A stretch of 64,000 bases of DNA, from assembly GCF_000276665.1 (NCBI RefSeq), contig NW_004955438.1:12316905-12380904 (forward strand). The letters run 5' to 3'. Origin of the DNA: Chinchilla lanigera. Taxonomy: Eukaryota > Chordata > Mammalia > Rodentia > Chinchillidae. How positions within the stretch are numbered: position 1 is the first letter of the stretch; each line of letters starts with the position of its first letter. The translations under genes were made by a program, and so were the position numbers. A model generated the notes under the pieces. It made no database searches, was not told the origin of the DNA, and worked only from the letters and a program-made list of their open reading frames with translations. This document shows positions 11,331 through 23,170 of the stretch, one piece after another.

Positions 11331-11879
11331 CTTGATCAGCTCCTTTTAGGACTAAAAGATGCCTTCAAGAACCAGGACAAGGCTAAAATATATTTCTCAA
11401 TCAATTCTAAAAGAGCTAGTGTGGTTACTACAGGCTACTATCTCAGGTACCATCAATCTGGGTCTTTTGAAAGGTATAATCAACCAAGAAAAAACTAGAT
11501 GTGAAAAATGAAAACCGTTTTTGAAGCTATTTCAGTTGCTACTATTGGAAAATGTTTGAATTGAAACTCTAGTAGGCATAAAACAAGCTTATAGAAAACA
11601 CTAGTTTTGGAATCTGAATCAATGACCTAGAAATAAATCTCAGAGAGGGATAAGTGAAATTTCAAAAGAGTAGAATGAAAGAATATCAAAATGTTATTTC
11701 CAAATGGTTTGTAAAAATAGTGTTTTGGGGCTGCAATGTAAAAATAAGCACATTTAAACTCTACAGGTATTAATGATATACTGGCATTTTGTTACATAAC
11801 ACTAGTCAGTTGAGGAGTAAATTTCCTTCAGAAGGATTTAATATTACTTCAAGTAAGTGGGGATCCTGCGTTATAGTCC
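11331..11879. other. Unclassified AT-rich sequence
   Basis: No gene or repeat family is recognised. Confidence 0.45.
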
Positions 11880-12825
11880 CACCAGTAACACAAAGTCTTC
11901 ACCCCTCTTAAGGTCTTTGCCAAGCACTGACTGCTTCTGCCACTTTTCTGAAATTCTTCAAATGCCAACGCTTTCTTTCTCCCATACATGACTAAACTCA
12001 GACCTCTTATTTCTTGAGTTCTCTGTTTTCTCTGTCATCTTGAAACAGTCTTTCCACTGTTTCCATGAAACTGTAGGTGCCTGGCTCTCCTTTGACCGTT
12101 TCTTGCTTGGCCTCCCTCCTAACCTCTGACACTCTCTAAAGGCTTTACCTGTAAACCCTTCTCTTTCTAATCATCCAATTATCCTAACATGGCGCCATGA
12201 TTCTCCACCTTGTCAAGCCTCCACATCCTTGGAACCAATTCTCTTTACATTTCCAAATATTCAATACCTGTACAACAGTGGTGGCGAACCTACGGCACGT
12301 GTGCCACAGTGGGCTGTTTGTATCACTGAAACCTCTAAAAGATTTGCCATCACTACTATAGAGCGTATCTGATTCTTCCTGTGTTAACATTTCTCTTCAC
12401 ATGGCCATCACCTTTATCTTAGAAATAAGACTTCATCAATCAGACCTTTGTCGGTTACCATGGCTTCCTTTGGAGAGGCGCTTCATTTTCCAGTGCACAT
12501 ATTCTGCATCCTGAATCCTGATGAAGGCCTTCCTCATCATGTCACTTTCTTAATCAAGCATCAGTGCATGCCATACTGAATCCAATCCCAGTGTCCCTTT
12601 GCTTGGAATGACTTTTCCTTTCACAAGCCAAGTCTAATACTTTCCCCAAGATCCACCATAATATTCTTTTTCAGTTGATGCCCTCCCAACCCAATCCCCA
12701 TCCACAGTGAATTTTTTTCTTCAGCAGTCATGTCTGAATCACACTCTCTTGTAGAGACCACAGTAATGTAGGGCCATTACAGCAGAAGGATGTCCGTAAA
12801 TGTTTGCTAAATGAAACCAAATTAT
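11880..12825 (+). repeat. L2 LINE 3' region, split by a small hAT element
   Basis: Pyrimidine-rich L2 ORF2 3' and UTR blocks run in order: gaccgtttcttgcttggcct, cctttgcttggaatgact, ctaatactttccccaagatc and, near the end, gtaaatgtttgctaaatgaa. The last block is the characteristic L2 terminus. A hAT MITE lies at 12276-12355. Confidence 0.65.
12276..12355 (+). mobile_element. 80-bp hAT-type MITE
   Basis: The left end cagtggtggcgaacct and the reverse complement of the right end (tagtgatggcaaatct) pair over 16 bp with four transition differences. The flanking 8-mers, ctgtacaa (12268-12275) and ctatagag (12356-12363), share five of eight bases, as expected for an old hAT 8-bp target duplication. 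No coding capacity. Confidence 0.72.
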
Positions 12826-13604
12826 ACTGCAGCTCTGCCAAAGTTTAATTTTAATTATATAAAGATAGAAGGAAAATAGAAAGCACATCTTGTTTCAACT
12901 GTAACTATTATTACTTTGATTTCTTAAACAGTAATAACAGAAACAGATACTGGAAGCAGTTTTTTTTTTTTAATTAGAAAAATCACTCGAACAGAATCCT
13001 TTCAACATTCATGTTAGTTTTCTCTCCTCTAATTCTCTAGCTAGATCCCAGCTCTGAATATAAAGCGTCTTTTGGCAACTCAGGAGCTAAGCACTGTTGA
13101 CAATGGGAAGACCCAAATATGTGAAGGATGAATTGTGTCCAGAAAACCACCGGTCAGAGAGATGTTTTCCAAGTGGGAAATGAATTCTGAGAGGAAGTTG
13201 CCTGTTGAGAAATGAAGGCTTTGAAAAGCTAGTAATCATGACTGAATTTCAGTTGTGTTGACTAATGGAAATACACATGTGGAATCTCCAATATATAAAC
13301 TGTTCTAAAAACTTAATTACGCAGAAGAGAAACTCAAAGATCTTTTAAAATCTGAGCATCTACATCAAACATGTTAATGTGTTACAGGTAATAGGTCCAT
13401 CTTAAAAATAACTAATGCCCAAGAGTACTTTGCTAAGTGTATAAATATTACCTCTTCCACATCAAGGTTCGCTCCTGGCTAGGCAAAACTAGCAGGAAGT
13501 TGCTGTAAGACACACTGTGCAAAATCATATGTGAAAATTAAAATCATACATACATACTTGGATCTAACCTCCTATTCCTCATTTCTTTCCATTTATGTGT
13601 GAGA
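12826..13604. other. Unclassified sequence
   Basis: No gene or repeat family is recognised. A poly-T run lies at about 12960-12971. Confidence 0.45.
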
Positions 13605-13800
13605 TGTTTTCATTCATTTTCTGAGCATTTTTCAAGCATCTTGCATGTGCCAGGCGCTATCTAAAGCTCTGGAGATTCACTGATCCCTGTCCAAAAAGAA
13701 GTTACAGCCAAATGAGGAAGCTCACAGGCATGGTGGAAAAATATGAAGACTAAAGGACAGGAAATGACTAAAAGGGAAGAAATAACACAAGTGGGAAACT
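13605..13800 (-). repeat. L2 3' end, reverse strand
   Basis: Reads tttcattcattttctgagca, cttgcatgtgccaggcgcta and ctctggagattcactgatcc, a reversed L2 terminus. The overlapping 75-codon minus-strand frame is a shadow. Confidence 0.7.
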
Positions 13801-14314
13801 TCAGGTTTAATTCTAAATTTATTAAAGTGAGAGCAATCCAACAACTGATTGTTAAGTAAAGCCAGCTAAGAAGTCTTCCAACTTCCATAGATTAAAGTTT
13901 TCAAAAATTCTCATGTCCGAATGTGTCAAGGTAAACATGCTGCAAAATAGTGACTGGGTAAATGGAACAGCGTTTATTTAGCACCTATAAATAAGAAATC
14001 GTCCCAATCTTTATTTAAGAAATGTAACAGTTGACACAATTTATTTTCTAATTTGTTTTGGCAATGTTCTCTTCAACATGATAAATGAAGTTTAGAATTA
14101 TATTAATTATATATATTATATTAATTATAATATATCATTATAAAGACAATTATGAAAGGACAGTAGGGAACCATTATAGAAGTTCTGGAAAACACACAAA
14201 TGATCAGAAATGGGAAATACTATGCAATAAAAAATTCTTGGTTTAAGCAACATATAGTAACAATGATTTTAGGAAAAACAGAATAAAAACATAAGTAAAA
14301 AGCAAACTTGCTGG
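13801..14314. other. Unclassified AT-rich sequence with palindromic AT run
   Basis: No gene is recognised. At 14096-14145 the sequence is almost pure A/T, with ttatattaattatatatatt read twice in alternating orientation. This is low-complexity palindromic AT DNA. Confidence 0.5.
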
Positions 14315-14590
14315 ACCACCAAGGATGCTCCCTTCCTGAGCCTCTTTCATCCTCTGCAGGTCTCCTTCCCTCACCCCAGCCATCGCTGCCTTTTCTAAGC
14401 TCCTTATTGTTGCCTCACCTGCCAGCACCAGGCAGTGAATAAACCCGCTACTATTTATTTTCCATGTATTTGCTTTTCTTCCCTAACAGATCATGTGCTG
14501 TTCCCCCAGTAAAGGAAGTGTGCAGTCTATTTTTCTGTATCCTCAGCAACTAGAAAGCACTGTGCACATGATTGATGAGGATGCATATGC
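14315..14590 (+). repeat. L2 LINE 3' end
   Basis: Blocks aggtctccttccctcacccc, gctactatttattttccatg and gtatcctcagcaactagaaa, ending ctgtgcacatgattgatgag, follow the L2 3' UTR order. Confidence 0.68.
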
Positions 14591-15630
14591 TCATATTTAT
14601 GTTAATATTTCTGTGCATACTAATGAATACGGCTGACTGAGAAGAAAGGACCTAGGATTAAAATTTCTAAATATGTATATTCTGCCTGATTTGGAAATAC
14701 TTCTGAAGAACTAAATACAGCCTTGTATTATTTAAACAACTAAAACTATTTGTGTTTTAAAAATTGAAAAATGTATTTATTTGAAGTTTAAATTTTCTTT
14801 AGATAAGCTGTATAGAGAGCAAAGGATCCTCAAACCTTTCATTAACCAATTATACTTATTTGCATTTTCTTCCCCTTCTGCTAAACTCCGGTTTCTAAAA
14901 TTAGTATGTCCAATGAAGAACTGTTTAGTTTATTTAAATGACTAGTTCTAGATAAAGCATAATTTTCCTAAACAAATAGGATCTGCATCTAGCTATGAAG
15001 ACTCTCAGGCTCAGACACCCTCCCCTTGGTACAGAATGTGTCAGACAGAAAAATAATGGGATAAGGAAGCCATACTAGTAAATTAGTAACTGTATGAATG
15101 AGTATCAAGGGCAAGGCTGGTGTGGGAAGCACAAATTTCAGGAACTTCCAAATGGCTCCACTGTCCAACCTAAAACCAACATCTTTCCCATTTGTTCACT
15201 GAGACCTATTTTAACATTATGTAAATAGACATAAAGCCTTAAACTATAAATCCCCCTTTCTGCAAGCATCTGCAGGTTCTTAGACTCATTTGTGACCTGC
15301 AGCATCCCTGTGATTTGGGAGGGAATGATCCTACCCAAGGCTCCAGAGATATGCTCAGCAAGCATTCAGCAAGATGCTGTCCCCTCTGCCCTCAGTGACT
15401 AGTTCTTGGGTTATCAGGCACTCATGGCCCTCATTGTTAGTTCAGAGGTTGTGTCCGCACTATACAGAGAAGCCCAGGACTTCTGACCCCCCGAGCAAAG
15501 CAACACTCTCAGCTCCACTGTGTGAGGTTGTGGGTGTAAGGCCTAGAATTACTGTAGTCAGTATGACACCCATAAGGGGCGTGTGCCTAAGATAGCCACA
15601 GGCACAGAGAAAGGGCAGGGCTGAAAGAAA
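14591..15630. other. Unclassified sequence
   Basis: About 1 kb without recognised repeats or exons. Small opposite-strand ORFs at 15138-15595 have no coding signature. Confidence 0.45.
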
Positions 15631-15649
15631 ACCAGAAATATAAAACCAG

Positions 15650-15738
15650 GGCTGGGGATTTAGCTCAGCAGCAAAAGCGCCTGCCTGGCAAGCGCAAGGT
15701 CGTGAGTTCGGTTCCCGGTACCGGAGAAAAACCAAAAA
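15650..15738 (+). repeat. Young ID-type SINE with perfect 19-bp target duplication
   Basis: The body reads ggctggggatttagctcagc (A-box region), gcgcctgcctggcaagcgca and gtgagttcggttcccggtac (B-box region), ending in a short CA-rich tail. The 19-mer accagaaatataaaaccag flanks it exactly (15631-15649 and 15739-15757). A perfect duplication and a near-consensus body mean recent L1-driven insertion. It is derived from a tRNA and is not a tRNA gene. Confidence 0.95.
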
Positions 15739-15869
15739 ACCAGAAATATAAAACCAGAGGACTTATGGAGTTCCACCCAGAGCCAATTACACCTCTGATG
15801 TTTCAGATGTGAGAGTCAACAAATTCTTGTTATCACTTAAAGTAACTGGAGTTAAAGCAACCACTTGTT

Positions 15870-16215
15870 ACACAAGTTGTGGTCAAAAAATACTGTATGT
15901 TTAAATTTGTAAAATTTACTACAATAAAAGATGCAGCACCATTATTTCCCTCAAGATACTTTCAAAGCTTTGGACACGCTTATCCCATTGTTCTTGTTGC
16001 TTTCTGAAGCAGTTCTGCAAGTCCTTGTTCCTGAGGGTCCTTGGTTGCCTCATGTGGCTGCCTCCATGTCCTGAATCAATTTAAAACACTTACATTTCCT
16101 GGTCATTTTGATGTTGAGGAAGAGCCAGAAATCACGTGGTGCCAGAGCTGGTGAGTAGGTGGATGAGGACACACTGTAATGTTTTCACAAGGCTGCCCTT
16201 TAGTTGGATGCCACT
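15870..16215 (-). mobile_element. Mariner DNA transposon 3' part, reverse strand
   Basis: Read on the minus strand, the segment encodes degraded mariner transposase C-terminal blocks, including LQNCFRKQQEQWDK. It then runs into AT-rich 3' sequence ending near a ...CAGTATTTTTTGACC-like terminus. Stops and frameshifts break the frame. The 5' half is missing, replaced on the right by an L1. Confidence 0.75.
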
Positions 16216-16239
16216 CAGCACCAGCAGCATTCACTACAT

Positions 16240-16992
16240 TTTTTTCTTTGTTTCCTATATTTTATTTATTTAGTTTATTTTTTTATTTTAAAAATAAAAG
16301 AAGGAAAACATAAACAAACAGACAACCATTTACAAAATAGCAAAAGAGCAATACAAACAATACAGAGTTACAAACAAAGTGGTAGGAAATTCACAATGCT
16401 TGTTGTATTATATATTGATATCTTCAAAGTGGTTTCTCAGGAAAACAAATAGAGACATGCAATACTGATCAATCAAGGACTCATTAATTTTTTTTATTTT
16501 AAAGAGACAAAAACCAATAAAAACAATACAGAATTTTAAAACAAGATGATTGAAAACTAACAATGGTTATTATAGTGCATATTGTTATCTTCAAAGTAGT
16601 TGCTCAGATTACCAGGTACAAGCATGCAAAATTGATCAAACAACATAAGCACTAACTGTTCCTTTCAATGAACTAATAGAAATTAGTAGTACAATTATCT
16701 TAGCTATCTTGTGTATATATATACGCACCTTTCTTTTCCTTCCTTCTTTTCTCTTTTCCCCCATCCCAGCTATTCTTTCCTTTTGAGCACTTTCTTTTCC
16801 TTTCACTATACCTATTGTACCTTTTGGATCTTACCTACTCTTTCAGTTTCTTACATGAGGGAACAATACGATGTTTACATTGGGATTCTAATTTATTTCA
16901 CTGATGAATATGGTCTCGAGTTGCATCCATTTACCTATAAAAGCCTTGAGTTTATCTTTCTTTATAGATGTATTTTGTATCATACCTTATAA
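16240..16992 (-). repeat. 5'-truncated L1, reverse strand, with duplicated 3' UTR unit
   Basis: The right part (16850-16992) is reversed ORF2 end: aggg-aacaatacgatgttta, aatatggtctcgagttgcat and ccatttacctataaaag. The left part is a 3' UTR holding two diverged copies of a unit about 165 bp long. Anchor matches between them are acaatacaga, tatcttcaaagt and catgcaa...tgatcaa. The left edge is T-rich, the reversed A-tail. Open frames here are shadows. Confidence 0.78.
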
Positions 16993-16994
16993 AG

Positions 16995-17332
16995 ATACTC
17001 ATGAAAGAGGACTTCCAGAACTGCTTCAGAAAATGGCAAGACTGATGGGACAAGTGTGTTCAAAATGTTTTGAGCAGAATTAATGGCAATGTGTCTTTTT
17101 CTACAATATATATATATATATTTTTTGTCTTTTTGAGACAGGGTCTTACTATGCAGTTTAGGCTGGACTTGAACTCACTTCGCAGCCCAGGCTGGCCTTG
17201 AACTCAAAACGATCCTCCTGCCTCAGCCTCCGAAGTGCTTGGATTACAGGTGTGTGCCACCGTGCCCAGCTTCTACAATAAAAATTTTAAAATTCAAACT
17301 TTCACTGTATTTTTATCACCCCTTGTATCCTA
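16995..17332 (+). mobile_element. Mariner DNA transposon 3' part, forward strand
   Basis: The forward strand encodes the mariner C-terminal block EDFQNCFRKWQ followed by a stop, then WDKCVQN, then gattaatggcaatgtgtctt-type tail sequence and an end near tgtatttttatcaccccttg. It is broken by a B1 SINE at 17109-17270. It overlaps in content with the reverse copy at 15870-16215, so the two are separate copies or an inverted pair. Confidence 0.78.
17109..17270 (-). repeat. B1-type SINE, reverse strand, in a mariner
   Basis: Contains gagacagggtcttactatgc, the 29-bp duplicated cag-gctgg units, tgcctcagcctccgaagtg and ggattacaggtgtgtgccac. The 10-mer ttctacaata flanks it (17099-17108 and 17271-17280). 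A (TA)n run sits at the A-tail junction. Confidence 0.93.
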
Positions 17333-17689
17333 GGAAAATGTAACAGATTGATTCAAAATTGTATCATAAAGTTCAAGAAAGTCATACTGTATAAGGCCTT
17401 TCTAGAAATCAAGTGTTGACTTAGAGACTGACATATGAGCCCTGAGTGTCTGATAGGGAGAGAGGCCATGGAGAATGGGAAAAGGGACTTTATTTTAAAA
17501 AGCCCTTTAAAAATGTTATTAGTGCTGTGGTTTTGTCTAAATCTGACTTTTAGAAGACTTGAGCTTTAAATGAGATGACGTTTTTAATTACAGGTTTTGA
17601 TACATGGTGTCAGCAGTAACAAGAAAGATATTTGGGGTAGGGGTTTTCCTGGGTACCCCTTAAATGACACTGTGTGACAGCAACCCCTT

Positions 17690-18170
17690 CTACTCTGTCT
17701 TCAGAGCCTAATCACCCTCACTGATAGATCTCCTCTCCCAATCACATGTACACTCAGGACCAGCTATACAACACAACTGTCTCTCCCCAGCTTAAAGTTC
17801 CTAAAGTCAGATCCCATGCCTTTGAGGTTCTAAACCCTTGATGTGGCCCAAGGGGCTCCAGACAGATTCGTTTCTGGCCTCCTCTGGCCTCCCTCCCACG
17901 CCAACAGCGCTCGCTCCTCAGGCTTCACCAGCAGCCCCTCAAAGGCACAGGAAGGGCTCCTCCGCAGGTTCCACACAGGGTTCACCCTTCCTGACGGGCC
18001 TCAGCCAGGCCCTGGCCTCCCACCCAGTGCTTGTTCTGACCCTGACTTGATCTCTGATCTCTAGGTCTTTGCTAGAATGTGGCTCCCTCCAAAAAGCCAC
18101 CTGACCTCAGGGCCATCATGATATCCTTTGCTTTTCTAGGATGGCAGGCAGAGAAATTAATAAGAATCTA
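17690..18170 (+). repeat. L2 LINE 3' region with GC-rich middle
   Basis: Blocks taaagtcagatcccatgcct, tggcctccctcccacgcc and tctaggtctttgctagaatg...ccacctgacctcagg follow the L2 ORF2 3' and UTR order. The GC-rich centre (17840-18060) yields two overlapping ORFs of about 70 codons, which I regard as shadows. Confidence 0.6.
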
Positions 18171-20439
18171 GCTTTTAGCATAATTATTTACTTTAGATCC
18201 ACGTTCCTGACTAGACTCCAAACCTGAGCATGAAGCCAGGAACTAGGTCAACCTTCTCTCACCAGGTTATGGGGCCTGAATTGCCAAATGATTTCAACTT
18301 CTGCTCTCTGGTGTGATAGCTTGTCTCCATTCCAGGTCAGTGCCTACGCCTTATCTCGACAGCCTCTAACTTTATGACTGTCTGACTAACACATAGCTCA
18401 AATCTAAAAATGGGCACTGATGACCTCAGCCAATGTCCTAGCTGTCTCCAAATCTCACTTCCACCAACAGAGCTTCTAACACAGCCACCACCATGTTGCC
18501 ACGTGGCATTTTCAGAACCTACAAGTTCAGAAACAAGACAAGAAAAGAAGCAATAAAAAATCAGGGCTGGCTTGGGTATCTGTCCCTAAGGAACAAACTC
18601 CACCTGCGACCTGCCTCTGTGGTGATCTCGCAACCCCAGCATAACGGCCTTTGCTTGGCTTTGTTCTTTGATTTCAACTTAATCCATGTGGTGAAAAATC
18701 TATACTTGTTTGACTTCATACGCATTTAGTATTTTCTTATAATAACGCACATGCCTTTAGAAGAGTAAGATATTATCAGTTATACACATACTAGTATCAG
18801 TTAGAGAAATAAAAATACTTCTCTACTAACTAAATAAGAGTTTTGATAAACTTGGAAAAGGGAAGGACAGCTGCTGGTGACTTTGAAGTGGTGGTGCCCC
18901 AAGAATGCTGGGAATATAGGAGACAGGAGGGCACTGAAGGAAGGGTGATCCTGCAACTCAGGAGGGTACAGAAAGGCTCCTCCCATCCTCTTCTTCCTCT
19001 ATTTTAACACTAAGAGGAGCCCCAGACATTAGGTTATGAGTGGACCACACTATAGCTTAAGGATGCCTCATGGGCTAGAAGGGGAAACTAAGCATCATTT
19101 TTTTTATGTTGTTGGATTTTACATTCCACATTCAACTTCACAACCACTGGAAACTGAATATTCTTATTCAGGGTCTGTACTTGACCTATTTCTTATAAAG
19201 GGGAAAGCCTTAAACTAGGCAGAAGTATACAGTAAACATCTGCTTAACTGATAGATCAGCAATGTGTAGTCTGGTCACCAAATTGGGGAAAAAAAAAAAA
19301 AAGTGGTCTCAAAGAGAAACCTTGGCAAGACTAAAAGGATTAACTAAAAGAAGGGCCTCTGGTGATCATCTGCTAAGATCCTGATGTAGTTTACAAGCTG
19401 CGGTGGCCTGCATTTCAAATTATGCATTATATTTCAACATTTATTATGTATAGGACAATGTGGTCCCCAGAAAGAGTTTGTAAGGATACAAAACATTCCT
19501 ACTAAAAGGAGAGATATTTTGATTTGCTATCAAAATCCAACAAAGCAGGGCATTTCAAGCATATGTCAAGATAAAATACTCCATGGAGTTAAGCAGCAAT
19601 CCATCTTCTGTAAGATCCTCTCCTGGAAACAGCGTAACAGGGGTCTTGGGGCTCTGGAGCCCTGGGTGAGATGGTGCTCAGTGATATTGCCAGGCTGGGG
19701 TGTTCTGGGGGGAGGTTTACTCCTGCTACTTTAATGCTGCAAGACCTTGTTCTAAGTGCTCTGAAAGTCAGATTAAAGTATTTATTTGTTTATTTTTTCT
19801 GTAGCTGAATAAAGATAAATCTGCAAGCTGGGGATAAATACACTTCATACTCTGCCTTTGAAGCCCATTTCACACTAAGTAATTGAGTTGCCTCATGGGG
19901 ACCAATTATAAATCAGGAGGAAAATGGCATTTATACTTTTCATGGCATACCATAGATCAAAATTCTGTGTAAACCCTGCCTGCTTTCTTACATAAACAAA
20001 TACATGCACACTAGGTCTCGTTCCAGTTATATGTTAAAGAAATATAACTATGGGTAACAAAATAAACATACTTCTAATGTGCTTGTTACACCCCTATCAT
20101 ACTTCAGAAATGTTAAATTCAGCTTATCAAAAGACACTGACCACAGGTATCAATGACAGTTTGGCTGAGAAGAAAAAGTATGGAATACATTTTTAAAAGA
20201 GGTAATCAGAAAATTCTCAGCAACCATCAACACTGTCTCCTCTCCTACCTGGAGGTCACCGAAGTGGGCCCGGTTGTCCCCCCTATGTGACTTCTGATCA
20301 CAATTGTGTGGCCATCTGATTTATAATAAGGGTAACAAAGGAAAATTCTCTGTATTCACATATACTACTAGAATTAAAGGATTAAATGACAAGGAACTGG
20401 CATTAAAAGTATGAGTTTTAGAATCCACAGAACCAAGTC
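18171..20439. other. Unclassified sequence
   Basis: About 2.3 kb in which I recognise no exon or repeat family. Open frames of up to 78 codons (for example 18493-18729 +) carry no domain. A poly-A run lies at about 19289-19303. Confidence 0.4.
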
Positions 20440-20600
20440 AGCATTCTGAGGAAGGGACCACACAGTGTTACTTTACCTCTCTCTGAGCCCCTTAACACAG
20501 AGAGGGGTGGAGACAACAGCCACTGTAGCGTTGCCGCAAAGAATAAGTAATACAAAGTAAGAAAAGTGTTTGTGTGACAGTAGGTGATAAAAATTTTTAG
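20440..20600 (+). repeat. MIR fragment
   Basis: gtgttactttacctctctct-gagcc followed by gttgccgcaaagaataagta and gtttgtgtgacagtaggtga follows the 3' half of MIR. Confidence 0.62.
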
Positions 20601-20849
20601 CTAAGAGACCTCATAAAGAATCTAGTGTCTTCACTTCCAAGGTTAGCTCGATCAAATAGCAAGCCATCCTCCCACATTTGTTAAGGACTGGCGCGCTCCC
20701 AGAGGCCTTTTGAGCTACACTGTCAGTAGGGAGCTGCAATCATTCTCAGGGGACACAAGAAACACAAAATTCTCCTTAGAGTTTATCTAAGGCTTGAGGA
20801 AGGCTTGAAGAGCCCTTCTCTCTTAAGTAGACTGAAGACAGAATTGGGT

Positions 20850-21222
20850 ATTCATTAGTTTTCTATCACTATAACAAAGTACCTGAGGTAATCAACTTAA
20901 AGGAAGGAAAAGCATGTACTGACTTAAAGTTTCAGGCCATGGTTTCTTAGTCCTGTTGCTTTGGGCCTGTGGCACAGTATATCATGGTGGGCACACATGA
21001 CAGAGGACACTGCTCATCTCATGGCAGCCAGGAAGTGAAGAGAAAGAGAGATAGGGGTTCCAATATCCCCTTCAAGGCCAAACTCCCTATGACTTAACTT
21101 CCTTCGTCTAGGCCTTGCTTCCTGAAGGTTCTACCGCCTCCCATCAGCACCACAGGCTGCTGACCAAGCCTTAAGCACATGGGTATTTGGGAGCCCTTTA
21201 AGATTCAAATCACACAAATTGA
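20850..21222 (-). mobile_element. MaLR-type solo LTR, reverse strand
   Basis: cattagttttctatcactat, aacaaagtacctgaggtaat, atggcagccaggaagtgaag and ttaagattcaaatcaca form a reversed ERVL-MaLR LTR of ORR1/MT type. No internal retroviral sequence is attached. Confidence 0.75.
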
Positions 21223-22805
21223 GAAGAGAAATAACACAGCCATTCCTGGTCCCCATAGCCAGTGAAGATGGAACAGCACACATAATATTACCCCAAATTT
21301 CTCAAATTCAAGGATAATGGCCTCTCAGCATTATAAATGTAAGTATACACAATCTGCTTTCAGAAATGATGAAAATTAACTATATGTAGAGTTTGACATC
21401 AAGCCGAATTACCTTTGATTAATCTTAGCTTAGATAAAAACCAGAGAACTTATTTGCAATAATTTCATAATAATCTGTTATTTTAAAAATGTACAACACT
21501 GAACATCTACAGTATTTTTCCCATAGACATATATATGTTTTCCTGTTCAACGTTCTTGTTGAACACTGCGGGGACTTTAAGGGAAGATACTATCCTCTAT
21601 TGTACTAAAATCCACATAAAGATCTAACAGACATTATATAATTTATAGCAATTCAGTAATTCTAAAATGACCACAAAAAATTACTATGTAATAGTTGATA
21701 CAGAGAAGAGAATATATGAAACAAATAGATATTATGGAGCATGATAATTAAAACAGAATTTGTGAGCCCATTCCCAATTTAAGAACTGGAAAATCACCAA
21801 TATCACCATAGCTACCTGAGTGTTCCTTCCTGTTCATAGTCCTGTGCTTTTTCTTCCAAAGCAATCACTATCTGCAATCTTGAATTTATTATTCTCTTGC
21901 TTTTTCAAAAATACTTTTATTCCAACTATGGATCTTTAAATGTATATTGTTTAGTTTGGCTAAACACTGAAAAAAAAAATGTTTATCTCCAAAGAGTTGG
22001 CATGATATAGTACCAAACACCTGAGCTAAGATGTCATAGCTGTTGCTATTCTTCTTTGCCAAATTTTACATGTTCCGCCCTTGTTTGTCCTGAAGAAAAC
22101 CAAAGTTCTAATGATTCTACTGACTTCCGCCTACAGAAATCATACATTTCCCGTTATTCTCACCCAGTTCATGTTCTTGTCTAAATAACTACTGTCTGAA
22201 AGGGCGGGGAATGTTCTGTCCACCCAGGGTGAATCTTTGTCCAAGTTGTTTCAGTTGGGTGGGTTGGAGGCCAGCTGTCACATTTATGAGAATGTCCTTC
22301 TGCCTGCAGGAGAAATATTGCCTGAGCTGTCACCTGTGAGTCACTGGCAACCACTTCCCTGCCTCTTCATTAACAAGGAATAAAGCAGAGAATCACTACT
22401 GCCTCAGTCAACAAATTTATTAATTCCCATGAACTTCCTTCAAATTCTGTTAAGGACCAGGATTTCCTTAAGTTTCTTCCAGAATTCCATGTCTCTATCA
22501 GCATTTATTCTTGTTGAAAAAGAAAAAAAAGCAGTGAAGGACCTGTGAGCTTAGCCTCCTTTTAGGTTACCACAAGCCACAGACACACATGCAAGCAGAA
22601 GACCCAGGACAGCTGGATCACAGACAAAGGACTTCATTACTCATGGTAATCAGCAAGAGTATCAGCACATTTGTGTGAGTTCTCCTTGTCTTTAGATTCT
22701 ATGAAGTGATGCAGATAGGCCCAGATGAATGTTTGAATACGTAAAAGGCTGGATTACAGAACAGGAACTTGAGTTTAGAGAATGTGCATCCTTTTAAGTG
22801 ATCAG
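21223..22805. other. Unclassified sequence
   Basis: About 1.6 kb, AT-rich to 22000, then moderately GC-rich. No exon or repeat family is recognised. Confidence 0.4.
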
Positions 22806-23170
22806 TATATTAGTCTGTTTTCTGTCACTGTATCAAAATACCTCAGGCTGGATAACTTATAAAGAAAAGAAGTTTATTGAGCCTACAGTTTTAGAAGCAG
22901 ACAGTCCAAATAACATCGCATTGGTTCTGGCAAGAGGTCCCTGATGGCTGCATCATATCATGGTAGCATCATGATGGGAATGCATATAAGAGGGAGAGAT
23001 CTGTTCCCTAATGAGACAGGAAACTAGAGTGAGATGAGGGGCCAGTAATGACCTCACACTAGGTCCTACTTCTTAAAGGTCACACTACCTCTCAATATCA
23101 TCACACTAAGGACCAAGCCTCCAACACATGAATCTTTGGGGGAACAAACCAAATCCAACCCATAGTATCA
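22806..23170 (-). mobile_element. MST-type MaLR solo LTR, reverse strand
   Basis: tattagtctgttttctgtca, aaaatacctcaggctggata, acttataaagaaaagaagtt and, at the right, acaaaccaaatccaacccat match a reversed MST/THE-like LTR. Full LTR length, no internal region. Confidence 0.82.

Noticed and set aside
15650..15725. tRNA-like sequence with A- and B-box
   Set aside because: It has an A-rich tail, perfect target duplications and sister copies in the window, so it is an ID-type SINE. It is not a tRNA gene.
17838..18064. GC-rich Pro/Ser-rich ORFs in two frames
   Set aside because: The stretch fits the order of an L2 3' region, and two overlapping frames of equal length argue against coding.
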